Below, piece after piece: positions 45,948 through 54,871 of a stretch of DNA of 64,000 nt; the stretch's first letter is position 1; every line of letters begins with the position of its first letter. Made by a program: the position numbers and the translations under genes. The DNA is taken from contig CBDCAC010000001.1 in NCBI GenBank assembly GCA_965213775.1, forward strand, positions 372,001 through 436,000, in the 5' to 3' direction. The notes beneath the pieces are model-generated. The model saw only the letters and a program-made list of their open reading frames with translations, ran no database searches and was not told the DNA's origin. Source of the stretch: Lichenicoccus sp965213775. GTDB lineage: Bacteria > Pseudomonadota > Alphaproteobacteria > Acetobacterales > Acetobacteraceae.

Positions 45948-46032
45948 GCGGCGCCGCCCGCGGGGATTGATGCGCGGCCGGCGGCGCGCCACATCCCGAG
46001 CGCCATCTGCGGCATGCTCCGGAGCGACATCC

Positions 46033-46425
46033 ATGGATCGATCCCACCCGGCCGGCGCCGCCTTCGATGCTGGGCGGCGCGCCGCCTCCCCGGCCCGCCG
46101 GCTGGCGCGGCTGCGCCGGCTGGCCTGGATCATGGATGGGGCGTTCCGTCTCCCCGGCAGCAAGTTCCGCTTCGGCCTGAACAGCCTGATCGGCCTGCCG
46201 CCGGTGGCGGGCGACGCGCTGCTCGGCGCGATCTCGCTCTACATCGTCTACGAAGGCTACCGGCTCGGCCTGTCGCGCGCCGACCTCGCGCGCATGGTCG
46301 GCAACGTGGCGGTGGAGACGGCGATGGGCACGGTGCCGGTGGTCGGAGACCTGTTCGACGTCGCCTTCAAGGCCAACCTGCGCAACCTCGCCATCATCGA
46401 GCAGCACGTCAACCGGCCCCTGTAG
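46033..46425 (+). CDS. DUF4112-family membrane protein
   Basis: 130 residues. The core FRFGLNSLIGLPPVAGDALLG, YRLGLSRADLARMVGNVAVE and VPVVGDLFDVAFKANLRN is the DUF4112 pattern: two glycine-rich hydrophobic hairpins. The family is small, membrane-associated, of unknown role. ATG 46033 is chosen; a longer frame from 45934 adds an Arg-rich stretch that overlaps the previous gene. Confidence 0.82.
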   Translation: MDRSHPAGAAFDAGRRAASPARRLARLRRLAWIMDGAFRLPGSKFRFGLNSLIGLPPVAGDALLGAISLYIVYEGYRLGLSRADLARMVGNVAVETAMGTVPVVGDLFDVAFKANLRNLAIIEQHVNRPL

Positions 46426-46458
46426 CGCCGCACCCCTATAGCTTCGCCTCCGGGAGGG

Positions 46459-47772
46459 TCAGGCGGCGAAGCCGGGCAGCTGGTCCTCCTGCAGCAGGTC
46501 GACGCCGATCCTGGAGGCGAGCTGCCGCGCATCCGAGGTGCAGCGGGCATTCGAGACGATCACCGCGAGGTCCGCGCGCACCCGCTCGCGTGCCACGCAG
46601 GCCGCCTCGACCGCCTGCTCGTCCACCAGGCCGCTCGCCGGCAGGCAGCGCAGCGCCACCACCCGGCCGCGGCGACGCGCGATCAGGTCTGGGCCGCGTC
46701 CGGGCGGCCGGCTGCTGACGTCCCAGCCCGCCTCGCGCAGCAGCACGGCGCAGTGCAGCCGCGAGTCTGTCTCGTCCTCGCCGAGGCAGAGGATGCCCGG
46801 CAGGGCACGCGATCCCGCCGGCTGCAGCATCGCCAGCGGCGGCGGCGGCGCGACGGCGCGCGGCAGGGCGGCCGGCAGGGACCGTGTCGGCACGCCCAGC
46901 CACGGCGCCTCCGGCGGCGGCGGCGGCGGCGGCCGCCTCGGCGCGCGCAGCAGCACGCGCGCCAGCAGCGCCACGGCCGCCAGCGACATCAGGATCAGCA
47001 GGATGGCGAGCGCGAAGCCGATCGCGTAGCCGCGGGCGGACGCGGCGACGACCTCGGCACTCGCCGGCGGCGGTGACCGCCGCGGCGATGATCGAGGCAC
47101 CTGCGCGGGCTGCACCGCGGGCGCTCCGGCGCCGGCCTGCGCCGTGCCGAGCACCAGAGCTGGTGCCGCTCCCAGCGGCAATCCCGGCGCCGCTCCCGAT
47201 ACCGCTCCCGGCGACGCGGGCGCCGACGACGCCGGGAGCGGCGGCAGCGTCTCGACAGCGACCTGCGCCCTGGCGAGGTCGCGGTGCCGCTGCCGCACCC
47301 GGCCCGGGCGCCCCCGACCATGCGGCGCCGGCGCCTGCGATCCGGGCGGACGCAGCGTCGGCAATGGCACGGACGCCGCGCCCGAGAGCGCGCTGTCGCG
47401 GAAGAACAGCGGCGGCACGCCCGGCTGCGGCGGCGTGCGCCGCATCAGCGTCAGGCCGCCGACACCGTAGATCCGCTCCCAATGCTCGCCCGGCTGGACG
47501 GCGAAACAGCGGCCGCGACGCCCCACGCCGGCCCGCCAGCGGGCGTTGCGACGAGACGGCCGAGTGCCGGTGAGCACGTAGGTCGCCTTCGGGTCGACGC
47601 AGGCGACCGCCGGCCGGGCGATCTCGGCGCCCCCGGCCGGAGCGGCCGCGAGCGTCTGCCAGCGAGACACCAGCAGCGACAGCAGCATCACTGCCGCGAC
47701 CAACAGGCCGCGCAGGCCGAGGCCCGCCGGTCTCATGCCTGATCCGGCGGCTGCACGGGTGGCGTTGCGCAT
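46459..47772 (-). CDS. membrane protein with C-terminal Mrr-like restriction-endonuclease fold
   Basis: 437 residues from ATG 47772 (47811 and 47736 are alternatives). A hydrophobic segment near the start and another near the middle (GFALAILLILMSLAAVALLARVL) flank a Pro/Ala-rich low-complexity region. The last ~110 residues follow the Mrr pattern: LLREAGWDVSS, GPDLIARRRGRVVALRC, ACVARERVRADLAVIVSNARC and ASRIGVDLL. The catalytic QxK is replaced (ALRC), so nuclease activity is doubtful. Role unknown. Confidence 0.65.
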   Translation of the reverse strand: MRNATRAAAGSGMRPAGLGLRGLLVAAVMLLSLLVSRWQTLAAAPAGGAEIARPAVACVDPKATYVLTGTRPSRRNARWRAGVGRRGRCFAVQPGEHWERIYGVGGLTLMRRTPPQPGVPPLFFRDSALSGAASVPLPTLRPPGSQAPAPHGRGRPGRVRQRHRDLARAQVAVETLPPLPASSAPASPGAVSGAAPGLPLGAAPALVLGTAQAGAGAPAVQPAQVPRSSPRRSPPPASAEVVAASARGYAIGFALAILLILMSLAAVALLARVLLRAPRRPPPPPPPEAPWLGVPTRSLPAALPRAVAPPPPLAMLQPAGSRALPGILCLGEDETDSRLHCAVLLREAGWDVSSRPPGRGPDLIARRRGRVVALRCLPASGLVDEQAVEAACVARERVRADLAVIVSNARCTSDARQLASRIGVDLLQEDQLPGFAA

Positions 47773-48000
47773 CCTATCGCAGGTCGCCCGGCAGGGAACG
47801 CCGCCGATCATCGAGCTTCACCCGGAGCAGGCCGACGCGGGGCAGCAGGATCATGGCAACTCGCGGTGGCATCCGCGCAACCTACCGCGCCGCGGGTAAA
47901 AGACCAGATAGCAGCGGCGCCGCGACGGCGAGACGACCGTTTCTTACAAAGCATTACCGTGCGGCGGCCCTCGATGCGGCCGATCTCGCGTCGTCGCACC

Positions 48001-48030
48001 CGGGCGCACCCGGGCGCACCCGGGCGCACC
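48001..48030. repeat. 10-bp tandem repeat, three copies
   Basis: CGGGCGCACC three times without change, with partial units on both sides, in the gap just beyond the stop of the GNAT gene. Confidence 0.85.
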
Positions 48031-48033
48031 CGC

Positions 48034-48459
48034 TCAGCCCCGCTTGCGCAGCGCCCGCACGAAGTGCTGGCCCGCGTCGGTGAAGCCGGTGGCGCGGCAG
48101 AACGCGTCCAGGCCCGGCGACTCCGACGAGAGCTGCAGCGCGCCGCATCCCGCGAGCCGCGCCGCCTGGGCCGCCGCCTTCACCAGCAGGCGGCCGATGC
48201 CGCGCCGGCGCCGCTCCGGCCCGACCAGCAGCGTGGTGATCCGCGCCACCGGCTGGTCCGCGTCCAGCGTGGCGTGCCAGTGCAGCACCACCAGGCCGCT
48301 CGGCGGCCCCCACTCCAGCGCCAGCAGCGCGGCGCCCGGCTGCTGGCGCAGCGCGTCGAGCCGCTGCGCCAGGACGTGCCGCGACACCGCATGGCCGGCG
48401 CCGGCCAGCAGCTCGCACAGCCCCGGAGCTTCCGCGGCGGTGGCGGCACGGATCTCCAT
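48034..48459 (-). CDS. GNAT-family N-acetyltransferase
   Basis: 141 residues from ATG 48459 (TTG 48474 possible). The acetyl-CoA loop is ERRRRGIGRLLVKAAAQ, preceded by the strand ARITTLLVGP and followed by LQLSSESPGLDAFCRATGF. Acceptor unknown. It is divergent from the DapA-family gene. Confidence 0.88.
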   Translation of the reverse strand: MEIRAATAAEAPGLCELLAGAGHAVSRHVLAQRLDALRQQPGAALLALEWGPPSGLVVLHWHATLDADQPVARITTLLVGPERRRRGIGRLLVKAAAQAARLAGCGALQLSSESPGLDAFCRATGFTDAGQHFVRALRKRG

Positions 48460-48558
48460 CCCGAAGCGGCTCAACCGGCTCCCCCGTGTGCTGGATCAAC
48501 TCGAAGCGCTGGTACCACGCGCTGGATCCACGGACGGCTTTGCCGTAACGCTGGCCGA

Positions 48559-49497
48559 ATGACGCAGCTGCACGGGCTCTCGGCCTTTCCGATCACGCCG
48601 GCCGACACGGCCGGACGCGTCGACGAGATGGCGTGGCGCAGGGTGCTGGGCCGCCTCATCGCGTCGGGCACGGATTCGATCGGCCTGCTGGGCAGCACCG
48701 GGACCGCACTGTACCTGAACCGCGCGGAACGTCGCCGCGCGGTCGAGATCGCGGTCGACGCGAGGCAGGCCCACGTGGGGCAGGTTGGCGCGAGGCAGGG
48801 TGGCGCGACCCGGAGCCGCGTGACGCTGCTGGTCGGGATCGGCGCGCTGCGCACCGATACCGTCGTCGGTCTCGGACGGGATGCGAGATCGGCCGGCGCG
48901 GACGCCCTGCTGCTGGCGCCGGTCTGCTACACGCCGCTGAACGAGGCGGAGGTGTTCGAGCACTATCGCACCGTGGCCGACGCGGTCGGGCTGCCGCTGT
49001 GCGTCTACGACAATCCCGCCGCCACCCACTTCACCTTCACCGGCGCGCTGATCGCGCGGCTCAGCCGCCTGCCGAACGTCGTCGCCCTCAAGACCCCGGC
49101 GCCGGCGTCGGACGCGGTCCATGACCGGCTGCGCGCGATGCGGGCCGACGCGTCGCCCGGCTTCTCGATCGGCTACAGCGTCGACTGGAACGCGACCGGC
49201 GGCCTGCTCGCCGGCGCGGATGCCTGGTACAGCGTGGCGGCCGGACTGTTCCCCGGCCCGTGCCTGGAGATCATGGCCGCGGTGCGGCGCGGCGACGACG
49301 CGGGCGCCCGTGCCCTGGACGGGCGTCTGCGGCCGCTATGGGACCTGTTCATCGAGTTCGGCAGCCTGCGCGTCGTCCATGCCGCGGCGAGGCGGCTCGG
49401 CCTGTGCGACACCGCACCGCCGCGTCCGATCCTGCCGGTGCCGGAGGCGTCGCTGGGACGGATCGACGCGGTGCTGGACGCGCTCGGCCTCGATTGA
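48559..49497 (+). CDS. dihydrodipicolinate synthase (DapA)-family aldolase
   Basis: 312 residues. TIM-barrel with GLLGSTGTALYLNRAERR, VCYTPLNEAEVFEHY, catalytic Tyr in YDNPAATHF and the Schiff-base Lys in VALKTPAP. It belongs to the pyruvate-aldolase superfamily; the family also includes keto-acid aldolases and lyases, so lysine synthesis is not certain. A 15-bp degenerate tandem repeat (48754-48813) inserts about 18 residues, Gln/Gly/Arg-rich, before LLVGIGALRTD. Confidence 0.85.
   Translation: MTQLHGLSAFPITPADTAGRVDEMAWRRVLGRLIASGTDSIGLLGSTGTALYLNRAERRRAVEIAVDARQAHVGQVGARQGGATRSRVTLLVGIGALRTDTVVGLGRDARSAGADALLLAPVCYTPLNEAEVFEHYRTVADAVGLPLCVYDNPAATHFTFTGALIARLSRLPNVVALKTPAPASDAVHDRLRAMRADASPGFSIGYSVDWNATGGLLAGADAWYSVAAGLFPGPCLEIMAAVRRGDDAGARALDGRLRPLWDLFIEFGSLRVVHAAARRLGLCDTAPPRPILPVPEASLGRIDAVLDALGLD
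48754..48813. repeat. degenerate 15-bp tandem repeat inside the DapA-family gene
   Basis: Four units: GTCGACGCGAGGCAG, GCCCACGTGGGGCAG, GTTGGCGCGAGGCAG and GGTGGCGCGACCCGG. They keep the reading frame and encode extra residues relative to the normal family spacing. Confidence 0.6.
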
Positions 49498-49523
49498 CCG
49501 GCCGCCGCCGGCGGATCGCCGGC

Positions 49524-52082
49524 TCAGGATGGCGCCGGCTCGTCCGCCGGATCGACCAGATCGAAGAACGGCTGCCGGTCGACGGTGAAGAACGGGCTGT
49601 AGAACGGATCGCGCCGGAACAGCGGCTTGTCGCCCCAGCGCCGCTTCATCGCCTCGGTCTCGCGGAAGAAGCGGGCCTCCTGATCCGGCCGGTCGTCGCT
49701 GCCGCGTGACAGCGACTCGTGATGCTCGGCGACGAACTCGGCGCACCAGATGACGCGCCAGCCCGCCTCGCGCACCCGCAGGCACAGATCGACGTCGTTG
49801 TAGGCCACCTTGAGCTCGACCCCGTCGAAGCCGCCCACCTCGCGGAACACGCTGGCCCGTATCAGCATGCCGGCCGCGGTCACCGCACTCACCTCGTGGC
49901 TGAGCATGGCGCGGCCGATATAGCCGTACTCGGTCTCGGGCAGGCCGCGATGGGCGTGCGCCGCGATGCCTTCGGGGCCGATCACGACGCCGGCGTGCTG
50001 GATGGTCCGGTTCGGGTAGATGAACTTGCCGCCGACGACGGCGATGTCGTCGCCGAGCGCGGCCTCGCCGACCAGCGTCGACAGCCACGACGGGTCCTGG
50101 ACGAACACGTCGTTGTTCATGAAGAACAGGTAGTCCGAGGCGGTCTCGGCGGCGGCGAGGTTGTTCAGCCGGGAGTAGTTGAACTCCTCCTCGACGCCGA
50201 TCACCCGCACCCGCGAGAAGCGCCGCGCGCGCTTGATGAAGGCCTGGGCTTCCAGCGTCACCGACCAGTTATCGACCAGGATGATGTCGAACTGCTTGTA
50301 GGCGGTGTGGGCGAGCAGCGCGTCGAGGCAGCGCTGCGTGGTCTGGATCTGGTCCTTGAACGGGATGATGATGGTCACGCTCGGCTGCGCGCGGGCCAGC
50401 CAGCGCACGCCGTACAGCGTGAGGCCGCGGATCGAGCTCACCTCCGCCTCGATCTGCCGCCGCTTGAGGTGGTCGCTCACGCAGCGCACGCCGGCCTCGA
50501 TCGCGTAGCCCTTCTTGGACACGTCGACGGCGGTGGAGTTCGGCGTCTTGCGCCAGTGATAGAGCACCTCCGGCACGTGATGGATCTGCGCGGCGGGCAG
50601 CGCCTCTGCCAGCCGCAGGATCAGGTCGTGATCCTGCGCGCCGTCGTATTCCGGGCGCAGCGGCCCGACCGCGGTCAGCGTCGCGGCGCTGACGAACAGC
50701 AGGTGGCACACGTAGTTGCAGCCGAGCAGGTAGCGGTAGTTCCAGTCCGGCTTGAGGTTGGGCTCCAGGAAGTAGCCGGCCTGGTCGATCTTGTCCTCGT
50801 CGGAGTAGAGCATGCGCGCCCCGCTCGTCCGCGCCGCGCCGACCATGAGCTCGATGGCGACGTCGACCAGCAGGTCGTCATGGTCGAAGAACGCGACCCA
50901 CGCGCCGCGCACCGCCTCGAGCCCGGCGTTGGTGGCGCCGCTGATGCCGAGGTTCTTCTTCAGGGTGATGCAGCGTATCCGCCGATCGGCGGCGCAGTAG
51001 GCGGCGATCCGCTTCGCCACCTCGGGCGAGCGGCCGCCGTCATCGACGATGATCAGCTCCCAGTTCTCGTAGGTCTGGGCGATCACGGAATCCACCGCCG
51101 CGACGAAGTCCGACATGATCGGCTTGTAGGTCGGGCACAGGATGCTCACCAGCGGCCGCTCCGCCGCCGCCTCGTCGCCCTGGCGCCGCTGGCGCCGCGC
51201 CGAGACGCGCGCGCGCAGCCGGTCGTAGTAGCGTCGCGCCCAGCGGTCGTAGTCGCCCAGGGTGTAAGAGGGTGCCGGCATCACGTCGGCGATGCCGCGG
51301 CGCAGCGCGGTGATCTCGCGATACAGCCGGTCGACCGTGCCGCTGATCTCCAGCAGCCTCTGCTCCAGCGCATCGTCGACCAGGGTGGTGGTCAGCGGGC
51401 TTCCGGCCAGCTCGTGGTCGTCCGGGGTCACCACGAAGCGGAAGCTCTGCGTGCCGCCGCGACGGAACTGCTGCGGCAGGATGATCTCGAAGCCGCAGTT
51501 CGGATCGCCGCCGAGGGCGGCGGCGACGTCGCCGCGATAGCGGTCGGCCTTCACCTGCGCCACCCGCGTGCCGTTGGCGGTGAGCAGGATGTGGCAGCCG
51601 CCCGAGCGCTCGCGGGTGGCCACGTCGAGCTTCTGCACCCAGCCGCGCAGCGCGCCCTGCTTCATGCCGTCGATGAAGCTCTGGAACTCGTACTTGCGCC
51701 GCAGCACGAACGCGTGCTCCTCGGCGAACTCGTCCGGACGCGCGGGGTCGATCAGCGGCACGATGCTGCGGTCGGTGAAGCGGAACGACAGCGCGTGCAG
51801 CTCGCCGTCGATGAAACGTTCCGGCACGTTGAAGCGGAATCCGAGCCGGCCGGTGGGATGGCCGAGTGCCGCCTGCACGTCCTCGCGCAGGTCGTCGCAC
51901 AGGATGGTCGCCACCTCCTGGCGGTCGATCAGCACGTGCAGCCGCACCGGCATCGTGTTCTGGCGTGCATCGACCGCCCAGCCGCGCGCCACGCCCTCGT
52001 CGAAGGCGTCGAAATAGCCGAGGAACGGCCGCATCGCGCTCTGCGTCGGCCCCTTCGCATTGATCATCCGCTCTGATCCCAT
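49524..52082 (-). CDS. large protein with two family-2 glycosyltransferase domains
   Basis: 852 residues. An N-terminal ~250-residue beta-rich part has two similar halves (FDAFDEGVARGWAVD; FIDGMKQGALRGWVQ), perhaps carbohydrate-binding. Then come two GT-A domains: one with LVSILCPTYKPIMSDF, FFDHDDLLVD and MLYSDEDKID; the second with VTIIIPFKDQIQTTQRCLD, YLFFMNNDVF and GGFDG. This is a polymer-building or O-antigen-type glycosyltransferase. Start 52082, or the fifth residue after (52067). It lies beyond the end of the hopanoid operon with its own probable promoter. Confidence 0.86.
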   Translation of the reverse strand: MGSERMINAKGPTQSAMRPFLGYFDAFDEGVARGWAVDARQNTMPVRLHVLIDRQEVATILCDDLREDVQAALGHPTGRLGFRFNVPERFIDGELHALSFRFTDRSIVPLIDPARPDEFAEEHAFVLRRKYEFQSFIDGMKQGALRGWVQKLDVATRERSGGCHILLTANGTRVAQVKADRYRGDVAAALGGDPNCGFEIILPQQFRRGGTQSFRFVVTPDDHELAGSPLTTTLVDDALEQRLLEISGTVDRLYREITALRRGIADVMPAPSYTLGDYDRWARRYYDRLRARVSARRQRRQGDEAAAERPLVSILCPTYKPIMSDFVAAVDSVIAQTYENWELIIVDDGGRSPEVAKRIAAYCAADRRIRCITLKKNLGISGATNAGLEAVRGAWVAFFDHDDLLVDVAIELMVGAARTSGARMLYSDEDKIDQAGYFLEPNLKPDWNYRYLLGCNYVCHLLFVSAATLTAVGPLRPEYDGAQDHDLILRLAEALPAAQIHHVPEVLYHWRKTPNSTAVDVSKKGYAIEAGVRCVSDHLKRRQIEAEVSSIRGLTLYGVRWLARAQPSVTIIIPFKDQIQTTQRCLDALLAHTAYKQFDIILVDNWSVTLEAQAFIKRARRFSRVRVIGVEEEFNYSRLNNLAAAETASDYLFFMNNDVFVQDPSWLSTLVGEAALGDDIAVVGGKFIYPNRTIQHAGVVIGPEGIAAHAHRGLPETEYGYIGRAMLSHEVSAVTAAGMLIRASVFREVGGFDGVELKVAYNDVDLCLRVREAGWRVIWCAEFVAEHHESLSRGSDDRPDQEARFFRETEAMKRRWGDKPLFRRDPFYSPFFTVDRQPFFDLVDPADEPAPS

Positions 52083-52129
52083 GCCGGCACGCGCCCTCTG
52101 CCGGACGGCATCGGCCGCACGGTCGATCC

Positions 52130-52157
52130 GCTATATCACAGATTCGATATCGTCCAA
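52130..52157 (-). promoter_or_regulatory. candidate promoter of the double-GT2 gene
   Basis: Minus-strand TTGGAC (52157-52152) and TATAGC (52135-52130), 16 bp apart, 48 nt before the start. The -35 element lies inside the end of hpnG. Confidence 0.45.
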
Positions 52158-52843
52158 GGACCGCCTGATCCTGTAGCGCGTGACTGCAGAAACGAAATCC
52201 TGACGATGAGCGCGCGTCGTGCCGCCGCCGCGTCGCGCGCCAGTCCGAGCAGCGCCGGCAGCTGCCCCGGCCGGCCGGCGAGCGAGGCCAGCATCGCCAG
52301 GGCCGACAGGCCGCCATTCGGCCGCAGCGCGGTCCGCGCCAGGTGCGGCAGGTCGCGCGAGGCCGGATCGCAGACCGCGCGCAGCGCCGCGAACGGCAGC
52401 CCGGCGCGCCGGGCCGCCTGCGCCACCATGCCGCTCTCCATGTCGAGCGCGTCGCAGCCGCTGGACCGGTGCAGCGCGCGCTTCTGCGACGCGGTGGCGA
52501 CCACCGCCCGGCTGTGCAGCAGGCCGCCCTCCTCCCCGTCCCCCGGCGTAGCGCCCAGCCAGGCGCGCAGCGACGGATCGGTCGGGTAGTCGCGGCCATC
52601 GACCACCACGCGCGACGGCACCAGCACGTCGCCGGGCGCTGCCCGCGGATCCAGCCCCGCCGCCAGCCCGAGGCTCACCAGCTGGCGGACGCCGCCGCGT
52701 ATCAGCCGCAGCACCGCGTCGCGGGCGCCCGCCTCGGTGCCGCCGCCGACCGCGACCGGAGCGCGGCCGCCGAGCGGCCGCAGTAGCCTGGCCTCGGCGC
52801 GCATCCCCACCACGAAGCCGACGCTAGAAGCCGTGCACGACAC
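52136..52843 (-). CDS. hpnG: hopanoid-associated phosphorylase/nucleosidase HpnG
   Basis: 235 residues. Nucleoside-phosphorylase-like fold: VGFVVGMRAEARLL at the N-terminus, LVSLGLAAGLDP, and CDALDMESGMVAQAA, the purine-nucleosidase-type Asp/Glu motif. In hopanoid clusters HpnG cleaves adenine from adenosylhopane. Its start overlaps the shc end by 20 bp, so it is part of the operon. The downstream hpnH, normally a partner, is not in this window. Confidence 0.85.
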   Translation of the reverse strand: MSCTASSVGFVVGMRAEARLLRPLGGRAPVAVGGGTEAGARDAVLRLIRGGVRQLVSLGLAAGLDPRAAPGDVLVPSRVVVDGRDYPTDPSLRAWLGATPGDGEEGGLLHSRAVVATASQKRALHRSSGCDALDMESGMVAQAARRAGLPFAALRAVCDPASRDLPHLARTALRPNGGLSALAMLASLAGRPGQLPALLGLARDAAAARRALIVRISFLQSRATGSGGPWTISNL

Positions 52844-54806
52844 GCCGGCTGTTGCCCTGCTCCAGGTTGCGGTAACGCGCCAGCGCCAGCAGCGGAAAGA
52901 ACATCCTGTAGCCGTGGTAGCGCAGGTAGAACACCTTGGGGAAGCCGACCGCGTTGTACGGCAGCTCCTGCCACTCGCCGTCCTGGTCCTGGGTGCGCAG
53001 CAGGTGGGCGATGCCGCGCGCGACCGCCGTATGGGCGTGCTCGCCCGCCGCCATCAGCCCGAGCAGCGCCCAGGCGGTCTGCGAGGGCAGGCTCTGGCTG
53101 TACTGCCCGGGCGGCGCGCCCTCGAAGCTCGCGCAATCCTCGCCCCAGCCGCCATCGTCGCGCTGCACCGACAGCAGCCAGTCCACCGCGCGCCGCACCG
53201 CGGGATCCTCCGGCGCGACGCCGGCGACGTTGAGCGCGCACAGCACCGACCAGGTGCCGTAGATGTAGTTGGTGCCCCAGCGGCCGAACCAGCTGCCGTC
53301 GGGCTCCTGCTCGCCCTTGAGGTAGTCGACGCCGCGCGCGATCACCCTGCGGTCGCGGATGTCGCCGAGCTGGGCCAGGAACGAGATGCAGCGCGCCGCC
53401 ACGTCCGCCGTCGGCGGGTCGAGCAGCGCGCCGTGGTCGGCGAACGGGATATGGTTGAGGATGTCGTGGTTGTTGTCGACGTCGAAGGCGCCCCAGCCGC
53501 CGTTGCTGCTCTGCATGCCCACCACCCAGATGCGGGCACGCTCGACCGCCTCGGCGCTGTCCGGATCGCCCGACAGGGCCGCCTGGCGGTGCAGCAGCAT
53601 CGCCACCACGGCGGTGTCGTCCACGTCCGGGTAGTAGTCGTTGCGATACTGGAAGGCCCAGCCGCCCGGCGGCAGGTCGGGGCGCTGCACCGCCCAGTCG
53701 CCCTTGACGTCGAGCACCTGGCGCTCGCGCAGCCACCCCGCGGCCGCCTGCAGCCGCTCCTCGGCGGCGCGCCCGGCCTCGAGGGCCGCGAACCCGGCGA
53801 GATCGTCGCAGGCGGCCTCGATCATGGCGTGCCCGGCGAGTGCGGTGTCCCAGATCGGCGAGACGCAGGGCTGGCAGTAGCTCTCCTCGCCGTGATCGAC
53901 CAGCAGGTTTCGCACCGAGCGCCAGGCCATCGCCGCGTTCGGGTGGTCGGCCGCCACGCCGAGCACGTCGTACATCATCACGCTGTTGGCCATCGCCGGG
54001 TAGATCGCGCCCAGCCCGTCCTCGCCGTTCAGCCGCTGCTCGACGAACCGCACCGCGCGGCGGATCGCGCGTCGACGCAGCGGGCCGGGCGTGAACGGGT
54101 CGAGCACCCGCAGCACGCTGTCCACCCCCTTGAATACCCGGCCCCAGGGCGAGCGGTCGGGCCCGTGGTTCCAGTTGCGCACCTGTTCGGGCGGTGTCAC
54201 GAACAGCTCGCGCATGGTGACGCCGTGCGGATTGCGCGCGCGCGGCTTGTGCGTCGCCAGCACCAGCAGCGGCGCCACCACGATGCGCGACCAGTACGAC
54301 ATGTTCCAGATGTTGAAGAAGAACCAGCGCGGCAGCAGCATCAGCTCGATCGGCATGATCGGCGTGCCGCGCCACGGGATCTGCCCGAACAGGGCGAGCT
54401 GGAAGCGGGTGAAAACGTTCGCGCGCTCCGCACCGCCCATGGCGAGGATCGCCTCGCGGGCGCGCCGCATGTGCGGGGCATCCGGGTCGTCGCCGATCGC
54501 CTTGAGCGCGAAATAGGCCTTCACGCTGGCCGAGAGATCAATGCGGCCGTCGTGATAGAGCGGCCAGCCGCCATGCGCGCCCTGGATGCGGCGCAGGTAG
54601 ACGCCGAGCCGCGCCTGCAGCGGCGCATCGATGCGATCGAGGAAATGCTCGAGCAGGATGTACTCGGCCGGAATCGTGGCGTCCGCCTCGAGCTCGAACA
54701 CCCAGTGCCCGTCGCTGGACTGCCGGCCCGCCAGCGCCGACTGCGCCGTGGCGATCGCCTGATCGAGATCCGTGACGCGGGATGCCAGATCCGATTTGGT
54801 CAGCAT
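52824..54806 (-). CDS. shc: squalene-hopene cyclase
   Basis: 660 residues, normal size. The catalytic acid motif DVDDTA lies near residue 392, and several QW repeats such as LLSVQRDDGGWGED and GMQSSNGGWGAFD are seen. EHFLDRIDAPLQ and WSVLCALNVAG further fit the SHC/HpnF family. It cyclises squalene to hopene and diplopterol in the inner membrane. It is preceded by squalene-building genes hpnC, D and E and followed by hpnG. Confidence 0.96.
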   Translation of the reverse strand: MLTKSDLASRVTDLDQAIATAQSALAGRQSSDGHWVFELEADATIPAEYILLEHFLDRIDAPLQARLGVYLRRIQGAHGGWPLYHDGRIDLSASVKAYFALKAIGDDPDAPHMRRAREAILAMGGAERANVFTRFQLALFGQIPWRGTPIMPIELMLLPRWFFFNIWNMSYWSRIVVAPLLVLATHKPRARNPHGVTMRELFVTPPEQVRNWNHGPDRSPWGRVFKGVDSVLRVLDPFTPGPLRRRAIRRAVRFVEQRLNGEDGLGAIYPAMANSVMMYDVLGVAADHPNAAMAWRSVRNLLVDHGEESYCQPCVSPIWDTALAGHAMIEAACDDLAGFAALEAGRAAEERLQAAAGWLRERQVLDVKGDWAVQRPDLPPGGWAFQYRNDYYPDVDDTAVVAMLLHRQAALSGDPDSAEAVERARIWVVGMQSSNGGWGAFDVDNNHDILNHIPFADHGALLDPPTADVAARCISFLAQLGDIRDRRVIARGVDYLKGEQEPDGSWFGRWGTNYIYGTWSVLCALNVAGVAPEDPAVRRAVDWLLSVQRDDGGWGEDCASFEGAPPGQYSQSLPSQTAWALLGLMAAGEHAHTAVARGIAHLLRTQDQDGEWQELPYNAVGFPKVFYLRYHGYRMFFPLLALARYRNLEQGNSRRVVHGF

Positions 54807-54871
54807 CGTTCCAGAGTTGGCATGCGACCCATCAAGCGGGGCTCCGTCAACGGCTCTTGCTCCGGGCTCGG

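Noticed and set aside
48001..48030. Tandem units considered as a CRISPR array
   Set aside because: Units are directly adjacent with no spacers and no cas gene is near.
47853..48083. Small open frames in the gap between the Mrr-like and GNAT genes
   Set aside because: Composition is low-complexity, no SD, and the frame runs through the 10-bp tandem repeat.
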